64,000 nucleotides of DNA. It comes from Nageia nagi. Its lineage: Eukaryota > Pinophyta. The notes beneath the pieces were generated by a model that made no database searches, was not told the origin of the DNA, and saw nothing but the letters and a program-made list of their open reading frames with translations. The translations under genes and the position numbers were made by a program. Shown here piece after piece: positions 11,871 to 23,260 of the stretch (its first letter is position 1; every line of letters begins with the position of its first letter). The stretch covers positions 142,724,001 through 142,788,000 of the forward strand of contig JBITNC010000001.1 of NCBI GenBank assembly GCA_050084985.1. The letters run 5' to 3'.

Positions 11871-12540
11871 TCATATAGAATTACTTCATTGTAATATTAT
11901 TCTTTTAAAAGTCCTAATTTATCTTTTACCTTTTTTAGGAAGTTCTACAATTTTTCTATTCTATTTATCATCCATTCTTCTTTTTTTGCAAACTATTGCT
12001 TTCTAGGAATATCTAAACAATGTGTTTCTTTTCTGAATGCAACTTTGTTAGTTTTAGGTTTTAGTAAACCTTGAGATATCATACACTCATTACAAGTGCA
12101 AAACTTATAATGTATAGAAGTAGCATATTGTTTTACCATTTTTGTAGAGGAGGAAGTTGTTAACTCTAACTCACCACATTTTTGTGTTATAAATATAGGA
12201 TGCTAAGCTGATAGAGCATGGAAATACTGATTCTATAAGGACCCAATTAGATTTTCATAATAAATCTTTTGAGCAAGATCATAATAGGGCACCTTATTAA
12301 AAGTTTCTTGATCCTATTGAAGCTATTCTAAGAGATCAAGAATAGTAGGCTTACTAAAGCTGAACATATGGATCTAAAAATCTACATCAAAATCAATGCT
12401 AGAAGAAGAATCAGAATAAGAGTTTTGCTAATTAAAGTTTATAGATTCATCTGAACTATACATAATTTTAGAAATAAATCCACTTATATATGACTCTAAC
12501 TAATAATTTGACTCACATAAATCTAAAGAAGAAATCATGT
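11871..12540 (-). pseudogene. Caulimovirid copy A: region between coat protein and protease
   Basis: The minus-strand equivalent of 17151-17830. It includes a Ser/Asp-rich stretch and then blocks such as KFCTCNECMISQGLL on the reverse strand. I do not recognise a domain. It is conserved in all three copies, so it was part of the virus polyprotein. Stops are numerous. Confidence 0.5.
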
Positions 12541-14250
12541 TAACCTTTTTCTAGGCACTAGACTTTTCTTTTTGAGGACACTTTGTAGCATAATGTGATC
12601 CATTACAGATAAAACATTTAACATGTTTCTTTGGAAAATGTGACTACTTATGAAAGACTTTTCTCCTTTTATGCCATGGAGTTTTCTTGTAATATGTACC
12701 AAAATTCTTACAATCTATGCATTTTGAAAACTTATAAGACTTGTCAAATTATTTACCTTTGTGGAACTTTTTCTTTGGTTTGTAAGAACAACCAAAGTCT
12801 TCTTCTATGTTTTCTTGACAAAATGAAGTTCCCAAAAGTTATGCTATTTTTTCAACCTTATTTTTTCTCTACTCTAAACATAATTCTCTATTAGTTTAAT
12901 AAATAACTTGATTTATTCAAGTAAAATAAAGTGTTTTAGCATTAAGACTTAAAACAAAAATATTCTTTTTATAAGCCTCTCTAAAGAATTTAAGAAATGA
13001 TACAATGTACCTTATTTTCATTAATTCATTATGTATCTAGCCATAATTATAATACCATCCTTGCATTTTATATTGATACTTTTTGAGTTTACTCATGTCA
13101 CAAATTTGAGCCAACATGAATTTCGATTTGGAAATCTCATAATTTTGTTCTAAATTTCTAATAATTTCTACTATAATGGTACTATAGAGGCCAACTATAC
13201 TATTTTGTAGAATTAATTTTTATTTTGTTCTATGATGTTATCCCACCACTCTTTTAAAATACCAACAAATCCATTAGCTACTTGCTGAGCTATAGTATAA
13301 GGATCCTTGTTTAGCTATTCTACCTAGGTGTTAGACCATCCTAACATACCATGAATCATTTCTTGAATTTGTTCAGGGGACTTACATTCAATCTTATAAT
13401 AGGAAAGTTGAAGATTTTGAGTTCTTACTGTACAATTCAAAGGCTAGGCTTGAGAAGTTTCTTCTAAAAAAATCTCAAACATATGAGATTGTGCCATATT
13501 CACCTTTTTATTTACAAAAAAATCTTTTTTAGGTGATTTCTTGGTGTACTCAATTAAAGGCAACTTTTCAACCAACTATTTTACTTTATACTAGGTTTGA
13601 GTACTGATAGGAATCTTAGAAGAAGTAGAGTCATGGCTTGAACCTTTAGGTTCCCAATAGGAAGTAGTTTTATTTGATTCTACTTTTAAAGCTAATAAAT
13701 TACTCTTTTCATGGAGAGACTCTATTCTTGGTTCAACAATGATTCTATTTCTAGAATGTGCTCTCTCTGTGGCTTCTTCTGGTCTCTTCAAAATATCTAT
13801 CAAGGAATCAATTTTCTTGTTAAGACATGAAGTTGCAACATTGTTTCAATTTTAGAGTTTTTCCATAAGGGATTGTTCTACTCCTTTAGCAATTTTTCTA
13901 ACAAACCAAGATTGTACTTTTTTATAATCTTTGATTTCTTGATCTATATCTTTGTCATCAAAAAACTCTCTAGAAAACATATTTACATTTAATGATCTTT
14001 CTACAAGAGATAGATGTTCTTGACATTGATATTTGAAAGAATCTTGGTTTAATGGAACCAAGCTAGTGTGTGTGTAGAAATTATGATCAACTAATCTTCT
14101 TGATGTTTGGCATCTAGGAAGTCCTCCCAAAAGTCTTTTTCTTTTCATTTTTCATTGGAAGACTCAAATTCACTGAATCTGTTGCTACTATGAAAAGACT
14201 TTGACTCTTGATCAATAACAACTTTTCCTTTTTTAATAGAGATCTTTGGT
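12541..14250 (-). pseudogene. Caulimovirid copy A: coat protein with zinc finger
   Basis: Open pieces on the minus strand are 13852-14148 and 13591-13803. The conserved core PEQIQEMIHGMLGW ... NGFVGILKEWWDNI lies at about 13230-13400. A zinc finger CFICNGSHYATK lies at about 12590-12625, preceded by a second Cys cluster near 12720. This order (coiled N-terminus, helical core with WW, basic Cys/His finger) is that of a caulimovirid coat protein, which packages DNA. Several frame shifts and stops occur. Confidence 0.75.
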
Positions 14251-14790
14251 ACTAGCTATTTTGTTGGTTCATTAAGGAATTTTGTATTTAATATCCACTA
14301 CCTTGGGATTTGGACATGTTTCCAATTTATGAGCTATAGTTCTATTTTCTAATTTTTAGAATCAATTTTTAACATGATTGTAGATCCTTTCACTACACCA
14401 TGCTTGATTGCGAGTTATAAGGTATTAGTGAATTAATACATGACTCTAGTATGAATGTTAAGATGGTTTGCACTAGTTTTCATGTCAAACCCATGTGTGT
14501 GAACACATATTTTCAAAACTTTATCAAGATGAGGATCATTTATTGAAATTGGATAGTTTGGATAGACTTGCATGGTCTTGGGACCATCATGTAATGAAGT
14601 GCTAATGGGACCTATTAAGCTGTCTAAAAACTTGTTATGTCAATAATCTAAAACACAAGCTACACAAGAGGTTTGTAGACTTTTTTGGCTAAGTGGAGTT
14701 ATACCAACTTGTAACATGCCTAAATGTAAGAATTTAAAGCCAAGATATTTTTTTTGAATTTTCTAAATTTTATCAACTTCTAATACAAAG
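14240..14790 (-). pseudogene. Caulimovirid copy A: movement protein, N-terminally truncated
   Basis: The minus strand from 14785 downward reads YLGFKFLHLGMLQVG, then FLDSLIGPISTSLHDGP, YPNYPISINDP, CVHTHGFDM and GVVKGSTIMLKI. These resemble the core of the 30K-family movement proteins of caulimovirids, which open plasmodesmata. The N-terminal part is absent because the copy ends at the junction with copy B near 14790. Stops occur at several sites. The C-terminus (YKIP then stop) matches copy B at about 15365-15383. Confidence 0.72.
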
Positions 14791-14796
14791 ACAAAA

Positions 14797-15165
14797 TGGT
14801 ATCAAAGCTATAAGCTTATTGTAAGCTTGTCCTTAAATGGTATTATAGCCAAGTTTGGTTCAAAGCCAAGTTTGGTTTAGAGCCAAGTTTGTTTAGATCC
14901 AAGTTTGGTTTAGAGTTAATGCTAAGTTAATATTCAAGATTTTAGTCCCTTGGTATTGCTTAGTCATTCTTCTATATATGTACTCTATCCATATGTCAAT
15001 ATAAAGCTCCATTTTGATCTATATTTATTTTCTATGATTGGAAATAAGTTTCTATTCTTAGCATACTATTATATTCTTGAATAATCTAAGCTAGTTACTA
15101 GGGTAAGTCCAAGTAAGTCCCATGTTAAAGTCAACAGACAGGCATGAAAGGGTAGTGGTAGCTAA
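14797..15165 (+). promoter_or_regulatory. Caulimovirid copy B: primer site and leader
   Basis: Begins with TGGTATCAAAGC (14797-14808), 11 of 12 bases matching the initiator tRNA-Met primer site. A second TGGTATTATAGC follows at 14838, 41 bp later, then a short repeat of about 17 bp (ccaagtttggtt) at 14850-14920. The rest is a leader with no frame I can support. It is mirrored in copy A at 1-299. Confidence 0.75.
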
Positions 15166-15169
15166 ACAC

Positions 15170-15383
15170 TAGTGACATGAGTCTTGATACAAATGGCAAA
15201 AGAGATTATTACTTTGTAAACCATAGAATCATGTATGGATCTTACAAATGCTTTTATAAATTTGGGTAGTACTTTTGATATTACAAATGAATTTGAAATC
15301 TTAATAAATGAAACAAAACCACTTCCTAAGTGGTCTCTTCCTGCAGTATCAATTAATGATATTAGATACAAAATTCCTTGATG
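15170..15383 (+). pseudogene. Caulimovirid copy B: C-terminal remnant of movement protein
   Basis: A frame from about 15178 gives MDLTNAFINLGSTFD and NDIRYKIP, ending with TGA at the same site where the copy A movement protein ends. The core domain present in copy A is missing here. An overlapping frame continues into the coat-protein region, with the matching segment EGLPRSQTSRR at about 15520. Confidence 0.5.
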
Positions 15384-17150
15384 AACCAAGAAAATAGGTA
15401 GTACCAAAGATCTCTATTAAGAAAGGAAAACCTATTATTGATCTAGAGTCAAAATCTTTTCATAGTAGCAGTAGATTCAGTAAGTTTGAGTCTTCTAGTG
15501 AAAAATTAAAAGAAAAAGACTTTTTGGAAGGACTTCCTAGATCCCAAACATCAAGAAGATCAGTTGATCATCATTTTTGAACACACACTAGCTTGGTTCC
15601 ATTAAACCAAGATTCTTTCAGGTATAAGTGTAAATAGTGTTTATCTCTTATGAAAAGATCATTCAATATAAATATATTTTCTAGAGTGTTTCCTAAAGAT
15701 AAAGACATAGACTAGGATATACAAGATGATAAAAAAGTTCAATCTTAGTTTTTCCTAAAATTGCTAAAGGAGTAGAATAATCTCATATGAAAAACCTCCA
15801 AAATTTAAATAATAATGTTGTAACTTCTTGTATTAATAAAAAGATTGATTCCCTGATAGATATTCTTAAAAGAGAAAAAGAATTCATAGAGAAAGCACAC
15901 TCTAAAAATAGAATCATTATTGAACCAAGAATAGATTCTCTCTATAAAAAGATTGATTTATTGGCTTTAAAAGTAGAATCAAAGAAAACTACTTCCTATT
16001 GGGAACCTAAAGAGTCAAGCCATAACTTTGCTTCTTTTTTTGAGATTCCTACTAGTACTCAATCCTAGCATAAAGTAAAATAGTTGGCTGAAAAGTTGCC
16101 TTTAATTGATTACACCAAGAAATCACCTAAAAAATATTTTCTTGTAGATAAAAAGGTGAATATGGCATAATCTCATATGTCTAATATTTTTTCAAGAGAA
16201 ACTTCTCAAGCCTAGCCTTTGAATAGTATAGCAAGAACTCAAAATCTTTTGCCTTACTATTATAAGATTGAATGTAAGTCTCCTGAACAAATTCAAGAAA
16301 TGATCCATGGTATGTTAGGATGGTCTAACACCTAGATAGAATAGCTAAACAAGGATCCTTATACTATAGCTCAGCAAGTAGCTAATGGATTTGTTAGTAT
16401 TTTAAAATAGTGGTGGGACAACATCATAAAACAAAATCAAATATTAATTCCACAAAATGGTACAGTTAGCCTCTATGGTACTATTATAGTAGAATTTATT
16501 GGAAGCCTAGAACAAAATTTTGAGATTGCTAAAAAAAAAATTCATGTCAACCTAAATCTGTGACATGAGTAAACCCAAAAAGTATCAATGTAAAATGCAA
16601 GGATGGTACTATAATTCTAGCCAGATACATAATACATTGATGAAAATAAGATACATTTAATCATTTCTTGAATTCTTTAGAAAGGCTTATAAAACAATAT
16701 TGCTATTTTAGGTCTTAATACTAAAACACTTTCTTTTCCTCAAATCAATCAAGTTATCGATCAAACTAATAGAGAGTTGTGTTTAGAGAAAAGAAAAAAG
16801 AAAGATTTGAAAAAATAACATAATATTTTAGGAACTTCATTTTGTCAAGAAAAAATAGAAGAAAACTTTGGTTGTTCTTACAAACCAAAGAAAAAGTTCC
16901 ACAAAGGTAAACAATTTCATAAGCCTTACAAGTTTTTTAAATGCATAGATTGTAAGAATTATGGTACATATTACAAGAAAATTACATGGCATGAAAGGAG
17001 AAAATTATTTTGTAATTAATCACATTTTCCAAAGAAACATGTTAAATTCTATATCTATAATGGGTCACATTATGCTACAAAATGTCCTCAGAAAGGAAAG
17101 TCTAGTGCTCAGAAAAAGGTTAACATAATTTCTTCTTTAGATTTATGTTA
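15384..17150 (+). pseudogene. Caulimovirid copy B: coat protein with degenerate zinc finger
   Basis: The best open part is 15787-16068 (KIDSLIDILKREKEFIEKAH ...), predicted helical. The core ECKSPEQIQEMIHGMLG follows at about 16270-16320 and QQVANGFV at 16370-16395. The finger region at about 17040-17090 reads FYIYNGSHYATKC, so both leading Cys residues have become Tyr. A first Cys pair, CIDCKNYGTYYKK, is retained at about 16940. Stops and frame shifts mark it as a pseudogene. Confidence 0.75.
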
Positions 17151-17830
17151 GTCAAATTATTAGCTAGAGTTAGATACAAGTGGATTTGATTTTGACATTT
17201 TCTACAATTCAAATGAATTTGTAAATTTTAATCAGCAAAATTTTAATTTTGATTCTTCTTCTAGCATTGATTCTAATGTAGATTTTTAGATCCATATGTT
17301 TAGCCTCAGTAAGCCTACTATTCTTGATCTCTTAGAATAGATTCAATAGGCTCAAGAAACTTGGAATAAGGTGCCCTATTATGATCTTGCTCAAAAGACT
17401 TATTATGAAAATCTAATCAATTCCTTGTAGATTCAATATTTCCATGCTCTATTAGCTCAATGTCCTATATCTATAACACAAAAATGTGGTGAGTTAGAGT
17501 TAGCAACTTCCTCCTCAACAAAAATGGTAAAACAATATACTACTTTTGGAAATTATAAGCTTTGCACTTATAATGAGTGTATGATATCTCAAGGTTTACT
17601 AAAACCTAAAACTAACAAAGTTGCATTCAGAAAAAAAAAACACATTATCTGGATATTCCTAGAAAGTAATAGTTTGCAAAAAGAGAAGAATGGAGGATAA
17701 AATAGAAAATTACAAAACTTCCTCACAAAGGTAAAAGCTAGGTTAGAAGAACTATTAAAAGAAGAAGAAGATTATAATGAAGCAATTTTGTATGAAATAG
17801 AATTAAAGCAATGACTTCTTATAAATAAAT
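17151..17830 (+). pseudogene. Caulimovirid copy B: region between coat protein and protease
   Basis: Continues the polyprotein with a Ser/Asp/Asn-rich stretch (SSSSIDSNVDF near 17255-17290), then KVPYYDLAQKTYYENL and a conserved LCTYNECMISQGLL (about 17555-17600), and an acidic EELLKEEEDYNEAI (17745-17790). It has counterparts in copies A and C. I assign no function. Confidence 0.5.
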
Positions 17831-17839
17831 CCTTCATAT

Positions 17840-18551
17840 ACAAACTACAGATCTTAATATAAATGTCACAAAATATTCTTATTCCCTTATCTGCATCATG
17901 ACAATTAAAATTGATGGTTTCAAAGCTTATAGTATTGATGCTCTCATTGATATAGGAGAAGAATGCAGCTTAGCATAAATAAGTACAATCCCACAAGATC
18001 TCTAGATAGCAGATAAGGTTGGTTTAACTTTTAACTTTGAAAAATCTATATCCAATCTTTATGCAGAAGTTCCATACAAAATTGGTAAGAAAATAGTACT
18101 CTTTAAGCTTATGCAACATGAGATGAAAAGCTATGATCTTATGATTGGCTATGATAATTTACCAAAATTAAGACCCTTTAATATTACAGCTGATAATTGT
18201 TTAAATTTAGGAGTCAAGTTGCCTCTAAAAAGCTTTTATGAGTCTATCATTCTAGTTTGGCATCCAAACCTAAAGGCTAAGAATAAAGATTGGATTTCAA
18301 AGTCCATTAATTTCAATTCTTTAAATTTGAATGAAATCATTGAAAAAATAAAGACTAATCTATTTTTTGAAGATCCTACTACATTTTTACATACAAAAGT
18401 TCATGAATGTGGAATAGAGTTAAAACTTGAAGAAAAGAATGGAGAAAAGGTAGAGCCCAAATTTAAGGTTCATCATATTGGTTTTAGCCCTTCTTTAAGA
18501 AAAGAATGTGATCAAGAAATCTTTGAATTGTTGGATAAAAGGTTAATATAA
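17840..18551 (+). pseudogene. Caulimovirid copy B: protease and open linker to reverse transcriptase
   Basis: The protease site at about 17930-17960 reads SIDALIDIGEEC, so the DTG triad is DIG (C-to-T change). After stops, 18111-18551 is open for 146 codons. It begins HEMKSYDLMIGYDNLPKL, which still looks like the end of a retropepsin fold (DLMIGYDNL, the usual ILG-type block). It then runs through a charged linker that ends DQEIFELLDKRLI, the entry to the reverse transcriptase. Confidence 0.75.
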
Positions 18552-19390
18552 AAATCAAATTATACTTGAGCATGTGTAGCATTTTATGTAAATAAAAGAT
18601 CTAAATAGGTTAGAGGGAAAAAGAGATTATTATCAATTACAAACCTTTTAACAAACATGTGGTGCCAATTCAACATCCTATTCCATCCAAAGATGAATTG
18701 TTAATAAGACTTGAAAAAATTACTATCTTTTCAAATTTTGATCTCAAATTTGGATTTTGGCAAATATCTATTAAACCATCAAATAGGTACAAAATAACAT
18801 TTGTGGTATTTAGAGGATAGTACAGTGGATTGTGCATCCATTTGGTTTAAAAATGGCTCCTTTTATCTTTCAAAAAGTCATTGATGGTATCTTTCAACCT
18901 TATCATTCTTTCGTTTGTGTATATATTGATGACATTCTTTTATTCAACAAATATGTGGAACAACATATAAAATATCTTAAGCAATTTCATGATATCTGCT
19001 ATGAAAATTATTTAGATTTGAGCAAGTCAAAAAGTGTATTTTGTACAAAAGAAGTTTAGTTTCTCAAACTTCATATTAAAGATGGAAAAGTAGAACTATA
19101 AAATCATATTTTTGAAAATATCAAAAACTTTCAACATGAGATCCTCATAGTTAATCAACTTTAGCATTTTCTTGGCTATGTAAATTATGTGTCTGGTTAT
19201 TATCAAGCTATTACAACTAACCAAAAACTATTAAACACTAAAATCAAGAAAAATGCTCCTTCTTGGACTCCTAAAATGATTGAAGTAGTCATAATAATAA
19301 AAGATAAATGTTCAAAACAACCTTTTATGTCTCTCCCTAGATCCAATTTAAAAATTATTAAAAACCAATGCAAGTGATAAGTTTTGGGGT
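18552..19390 (+). pseudogene. Caulimovirid copy B: reverse transcriptase
   Basis: Blocks in order: VPIQHPIPSKDELL, FDLKFGFWQISIKP, then the open part 18832-19059 with HPFGLKMAPFIFQKVIDGIF and VYIDDILLF. The YIDD box is intact here. The following LKLHIKDGK block and GYVNYVSGYY-type thumb (about 19170-19210) match caulimovirid Pol. It would copy pregenomic RNA, but stops and a frame break near 18630 and 18820 make it inactive. Confidence 0.85.
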
Positions 19391-19735
19391 GCTATTCTCA
19401 AAGAAGAAACAAAAACAAGTGAAAAAATTTGCATGTATGCTTCTAGTAGTTTTTTTGGAGCTTAGTTAAGATATCCTTCTCCTCATAAGGAAATCCATGT
19501 AGTAATAAAAGTAATTAAATCATTTTATTTCTTTATTTAATCCAAAAAGTTTTTTTTAAGATCTGATTTGAATAATATAAAAGGATTTCTAAATAAAAAG
19601 TTTGACAATGCTTTATACAGGAACAAAATGTTAAGGTGGATTTTATGGTTTGATGACTATGATAGTACTTTTGAGCATGTTCTAGAAGTTAAAAACTTTG
19701 TTATTGATTTTCTTACTTAAGAATACCATGTCAAT
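19391..19735 (+). pseudogene. Caulimovirid copy B: RNase H
   Basis: Contains FWGAILKEETK, RYPSPHKEIHVVIK and SDLNNIKGFLN, and closes with FEHVLEVKNFVIDFLT. This is the RNase H signature of the virus Pol protein, ending in the usual DFLTRE-type block (the codon after FLT is a stop here). It degrades the RNA strand during reverse transcription. Two in-frame stops are visible. Confidence 0.75.
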
Positions 19736-20465
19736 ATGGTTACACCCCAGAGAGCTAAATGGATAGTCATAAGCACTTTGCCAGAACTATTTGGAGTAGG
19801 CTCAAGGAATTCTACATCTTGGTATACACATGAGATTTTTATAAAACAAAGAATGGCTATTCCTCTACTATATGGAAGAATTATTAATGTTCCTAGCACA
19901 TATCCCATACATACCAATATAGTTAATCATTCAATGGGATCAAGAGATTTATTATGCCATCTTAGAGATATATATTGCAAACATTATTGCCATAATATAA
20001 ATGAAGATTATTTCATAGGAAGGATAATAATTTTTATAAATAGGATTCATGGTATTCATTAATGGACAACATAAAATCCAAGTCTTGAAATTAGGATTAG
20101 TGGGTTTAAACTCATTTATGTATAATACAAGGACATTTCTTTACCTTTCTTGCTTATCAAAATTCCATAGTTTCTCATAATTATTTTTTAGGGTTTGGAA
20201 TAGGTCTAAGTAATAATTCTAAAGAAATTCTTGATTGGTTTGAAGAATGGTTCATAAAATTTGGCTTAATAGTTGATCAATGTCCCCTTGAGTACCATGA
20301 TCTTACACCACATGACCTATGATGGAAGTGGATAATTGAGAACCAAATTCTTACTAATGAATCACTTACTAAAGTCTTATCTAGAAAAATCAAAACAAAA
20401 TGGTATCCAACTCAGTAATGCATTTGTAAAGCATGGTAGGCCCTTAACCCATGTTAAATAATATT
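19736..20465 (+). pseudogene. Caulimovirid copy B: C-terminal extension after RNase H
   Basis: Open for 108 codons (19736-20062) in the frame that follows the RNase H, starting MVTPQRAKWIVISTL and including NSTSWYTHEIFIKQRMAIP and VPSTYPIHTNIVNHSM. Beyond a stop the same region continues to about 20465 with GFGIGL-like and NGIQL-like pieces. All three copies keep it. I do not recognise the domain. Other caulimovirid Pol proteins that I know end near the RNase H, so this is an unusual tail. Confidence 0.6.
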
Positions 20466-20815
20466 GGCCAATAATTTGATTCAATTAAATCAAATCAGGA
20501 GTGCTTGTTATAGCATCCTTATCCACTTGGGGTGTAAGTGGAAATAACTTTATTGTAAGTGGCTTACTTTAAGTCATATCAAGTTACTGTACAAAATATG
20601 GTATAACTTTAATGGATTAGATTTAGATCTAAGGAATATTGATTGTAATCTATCGATCCATCTTCAAGCCATTATAAATAAAACATTTAGGATCATTTGT
20701 GATCATATGGAATGTGGATAGAAATTAGTTTAGAGTTTTAGTTTGAGGTCTTTGTAAGAGCTTGTTTACTTAAATGGTATTTGAATTGTAAGCTTATTGT
20801 AAATTTGTCCTTAAA
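20466..20815 (+). promoter_or_regulatory. Caulimovirid copy B: intergenic promoter
   Basis: A non-coding block with TATAAATA at 20673-20680, about 100 bases before the first tggtat (20775). It is almost identical in layout to 25926-26233 (copy C) and, inverted, to 342-690 (copy A). It sits between the end of pol and the primer site, which is where the pregenomic promoter belongs. Confidence 0.65.
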
Positions 20816-20827
20816 TGGTATCAGAGC
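20816..20827 (+). promoter_or_regulatory. tRNA-Met primer-binding site between copies B and C
   Basis: TGGTATCAGAGC, a 12 of 12 match to the sequence complementary to the 3' end of plant initiator tRNA-Met, the primer used by caulimovirids. A degenerate duplicate, tggtatttgaat, starts 41 bp upstream at 20775. Copy C begins directly after it. Confidence 0.85.
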
Positions 20828-20842
20828 TATAAGCTTGTTGTA

Positions 20843-22560
20843 AGCTTGTCAGAGTCTTTTCATAGTAGTAGTAGATTCAGTGAATCCAAGTCTTCCATTT
20901 GAAAACTAAAAGAAAAAAACTTTTTGGAAGGACTTCCTAGATCCTAAACATCAAAAAGATCTATTGATCATCATTTCTACACACACACTATATTGGTTCC
21001 ATTAAACTAAGATTCTTTCAAATATTAATGTCAAGAGTGTTTATCTCTTGTAGAAAGATCATTCAATGTAAATATATTTTCTAGAGAATTTCCTTAAGAC
21101 AAAGACACAAACTGGAAAATCAAAGATGATAAAAAATTATAATCTTAGTTTGTCAAAAAAATTGCTAGAGGAGTAGAGAAATCTTTTATGAAAAAAATCT
21201 AAAATTAGAATAATGTTGCAGCTTCTTATCTTAATAAGAAAATTGATTCCTTGATAGATATTTTGAAGAGAGAAAAACAAGACATAGAGAGAGTAGACTA
21301 TAGAAATAGAATCATTGTTAAACCAAGAATAGAGTCTCTCCATGAAAAGATTGATTTATTATCTTTAAAAGTAGAATCAAAGAAAACTATTTCCTATTAG
21401 GAACCTAAAGATTCAAGCCATGACTCTACTTCTTCTTCTAAGATTCTTGCTAGTACTCAAACCTAGCATAAAGTTAAATAGTTGGCTAAAAAGTTACCTT
21501 TAATTGAGTACACCAAAAAATTACCTAAAAAGGATTTTCTTGTAGATAAAAAGGTGAATATGGCATAATCTCATATGTCTAATATTTTTAATGATGAAGA
21601 AGGTTCAAGATAAACTTCTTAAGCCCAACCTTTGAATAGTATAGCAAGAACTCAAAATATTTATCCTTCCTATTATAAGATTGAATGTAAGTTCCTTCAA
21701 CAAATCCAAGAAATGATCCATGGTATGTTAGGATATGGTCTAACACCTAGGTAGAATAGCTAAACAAGGATCCTTATACTATAGCTCAACAAGTAGCTAA
21801 AGGATTTGTTGGTATTTTAAAAGAGTGGTGGGATAACATCATAGAACAAAATCAAAGACTAATTCTAAAAAATGGTATAGTTGACCTTTGCAGTACCATT
21901 ATAGCAAAATTTCTTGGAAGTTTAGAACAAAATTTTGAGATTGCCAAATAGAAATTCATGTTAGCCCAAATCTGTGATATGAGTAAACTCAAAAAGTATC
22001 AGTGTAAAATGTAGGGATTGTACTATAATTATAGATAGATACATAATGCATTGATGAAAATAAGGTACATTGAATCATTTATTGAATTCTTCAAAGAGGT
22101 TTATAAAAAGAACATTGCTATTTTAGGTCTTAATATTGAAACACTTTCTTTTACTCGAATCAATCAAGTTATTGGTCAAATAAATATAGAGTTGTGTTTG
22201 GAGAAAAGAAAAAATAAAGAGATGAAAAAATAGCATAAGCTTTTAGGAACTTCATTTTGTCAAAAAAACATACAAGAAAACTTTGGTTGTTCTTACAAAC
22301 CACAGAAAAAGTTCCATAATGGTAAATAGTTTTACAAGCCTTACAAGTTTTCTAAATGCATAGATTGTAAGAATTCTAGTACATATTACAAGAAAACTCC
22401 ATGGATTAAAAGGATAAAAATCTTTTGTAAGTAATCACATTTTCCAAAGAAACATTTAAAATGTTTTATCTGTAATGGCTCACATTATGCTACAATTTGT
22501 CCTCAGAAGGAAAAATCTAGTGCCTAGAAAAAAGTTTACATGATTTGTTCTTTAGATTTA
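20843..22560 (+). pseudogene. Caulimovirid copy C: coat protein with zinc finger
   Basis: Starts abruptly after the primer site (junction about 20845-20850), so the leader and movement protein are missing. Core pieces ending AQQVAKGFVGILKEWW lie at about 21780-21830. The open part 22051-22233 (RYIESFIEFFKEVYKK) follows. Two Cys clusters appear: CIDCKNSSTYYKK (about 22360) and the finger CFICNGSHYATIC (about 22460-22500), whose spacing is CX2CX3HX4C. Several stops. Confidence 0.75.
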
Positions 22561-23260
22561 TGTGAATCAAACTATTAGTTAGTGTTAGATACAAGTGGAT
22601 TTGATTCTAAAATTATGTATAGTTTAAATGAATTTGTAAATTTTAATCAGCAAAACTCTGATTTTGACTCTTCTTCTAGCATTAATTTTGATGTAGATTT
22701 TCATATGCATATGTTCAACCTTAGTAAGCCTATTATTCTTGACCTCTCAAAACAACTTCAATAGTCTCAAAAAACATTTAATAAGGTGCCCTATTATGAT
22801 CTCACTCAAAATACTTATTATGAAAATCTGATTGGCTCCTTGCAGAATCAATATTTCCATGCTTTGTTAGCTTAATGTTCTATATCTACAACATAGAAAC
22901 ATGGTGAGTTAGAGTTAGCAACTTCCTCCTCTACAGAAATGGTAAAACAATCTACTACTTTTGGATATTATAAGTTTTGCACTTATAATGAGTGTATGAT
23001 ATCTCAAGGTTTACTAAAATCTAAAACTAACAAAGTTTCATTCAAAAAAGAAACACATTGTTTGGATATTCCTAGAAAGCAACAGTTTGCAAAAAGAGTA
23101 GAATAGAGGATAAACAGAATAGAAAAATTATAGAACTTCCTCATAAAGGCAAAATCTAAGCTACAATAATTGTTAAGAGAATAAGAATATTACAATGAAG
23201 TAATTCTATATGAAATAAAGATAATAGCAATGACTTCTCAAAAATAAAGCCTTCCCATAG
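22561..23260 (+). pseudogene. Caulimovirid copy C: region between coat protein and protease
   Basis: Open at 22582-22764 (LDTSGFDSKIMYSLNEF, then SSSSINFDVDFHMHMF). It continues with KFCTYNECMISQGLL at about 22975-23020. It matches 17151-17830 closely. Function unknown. Probably a disordered, acidic polyprotein spacer. Confidence 0.5.
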
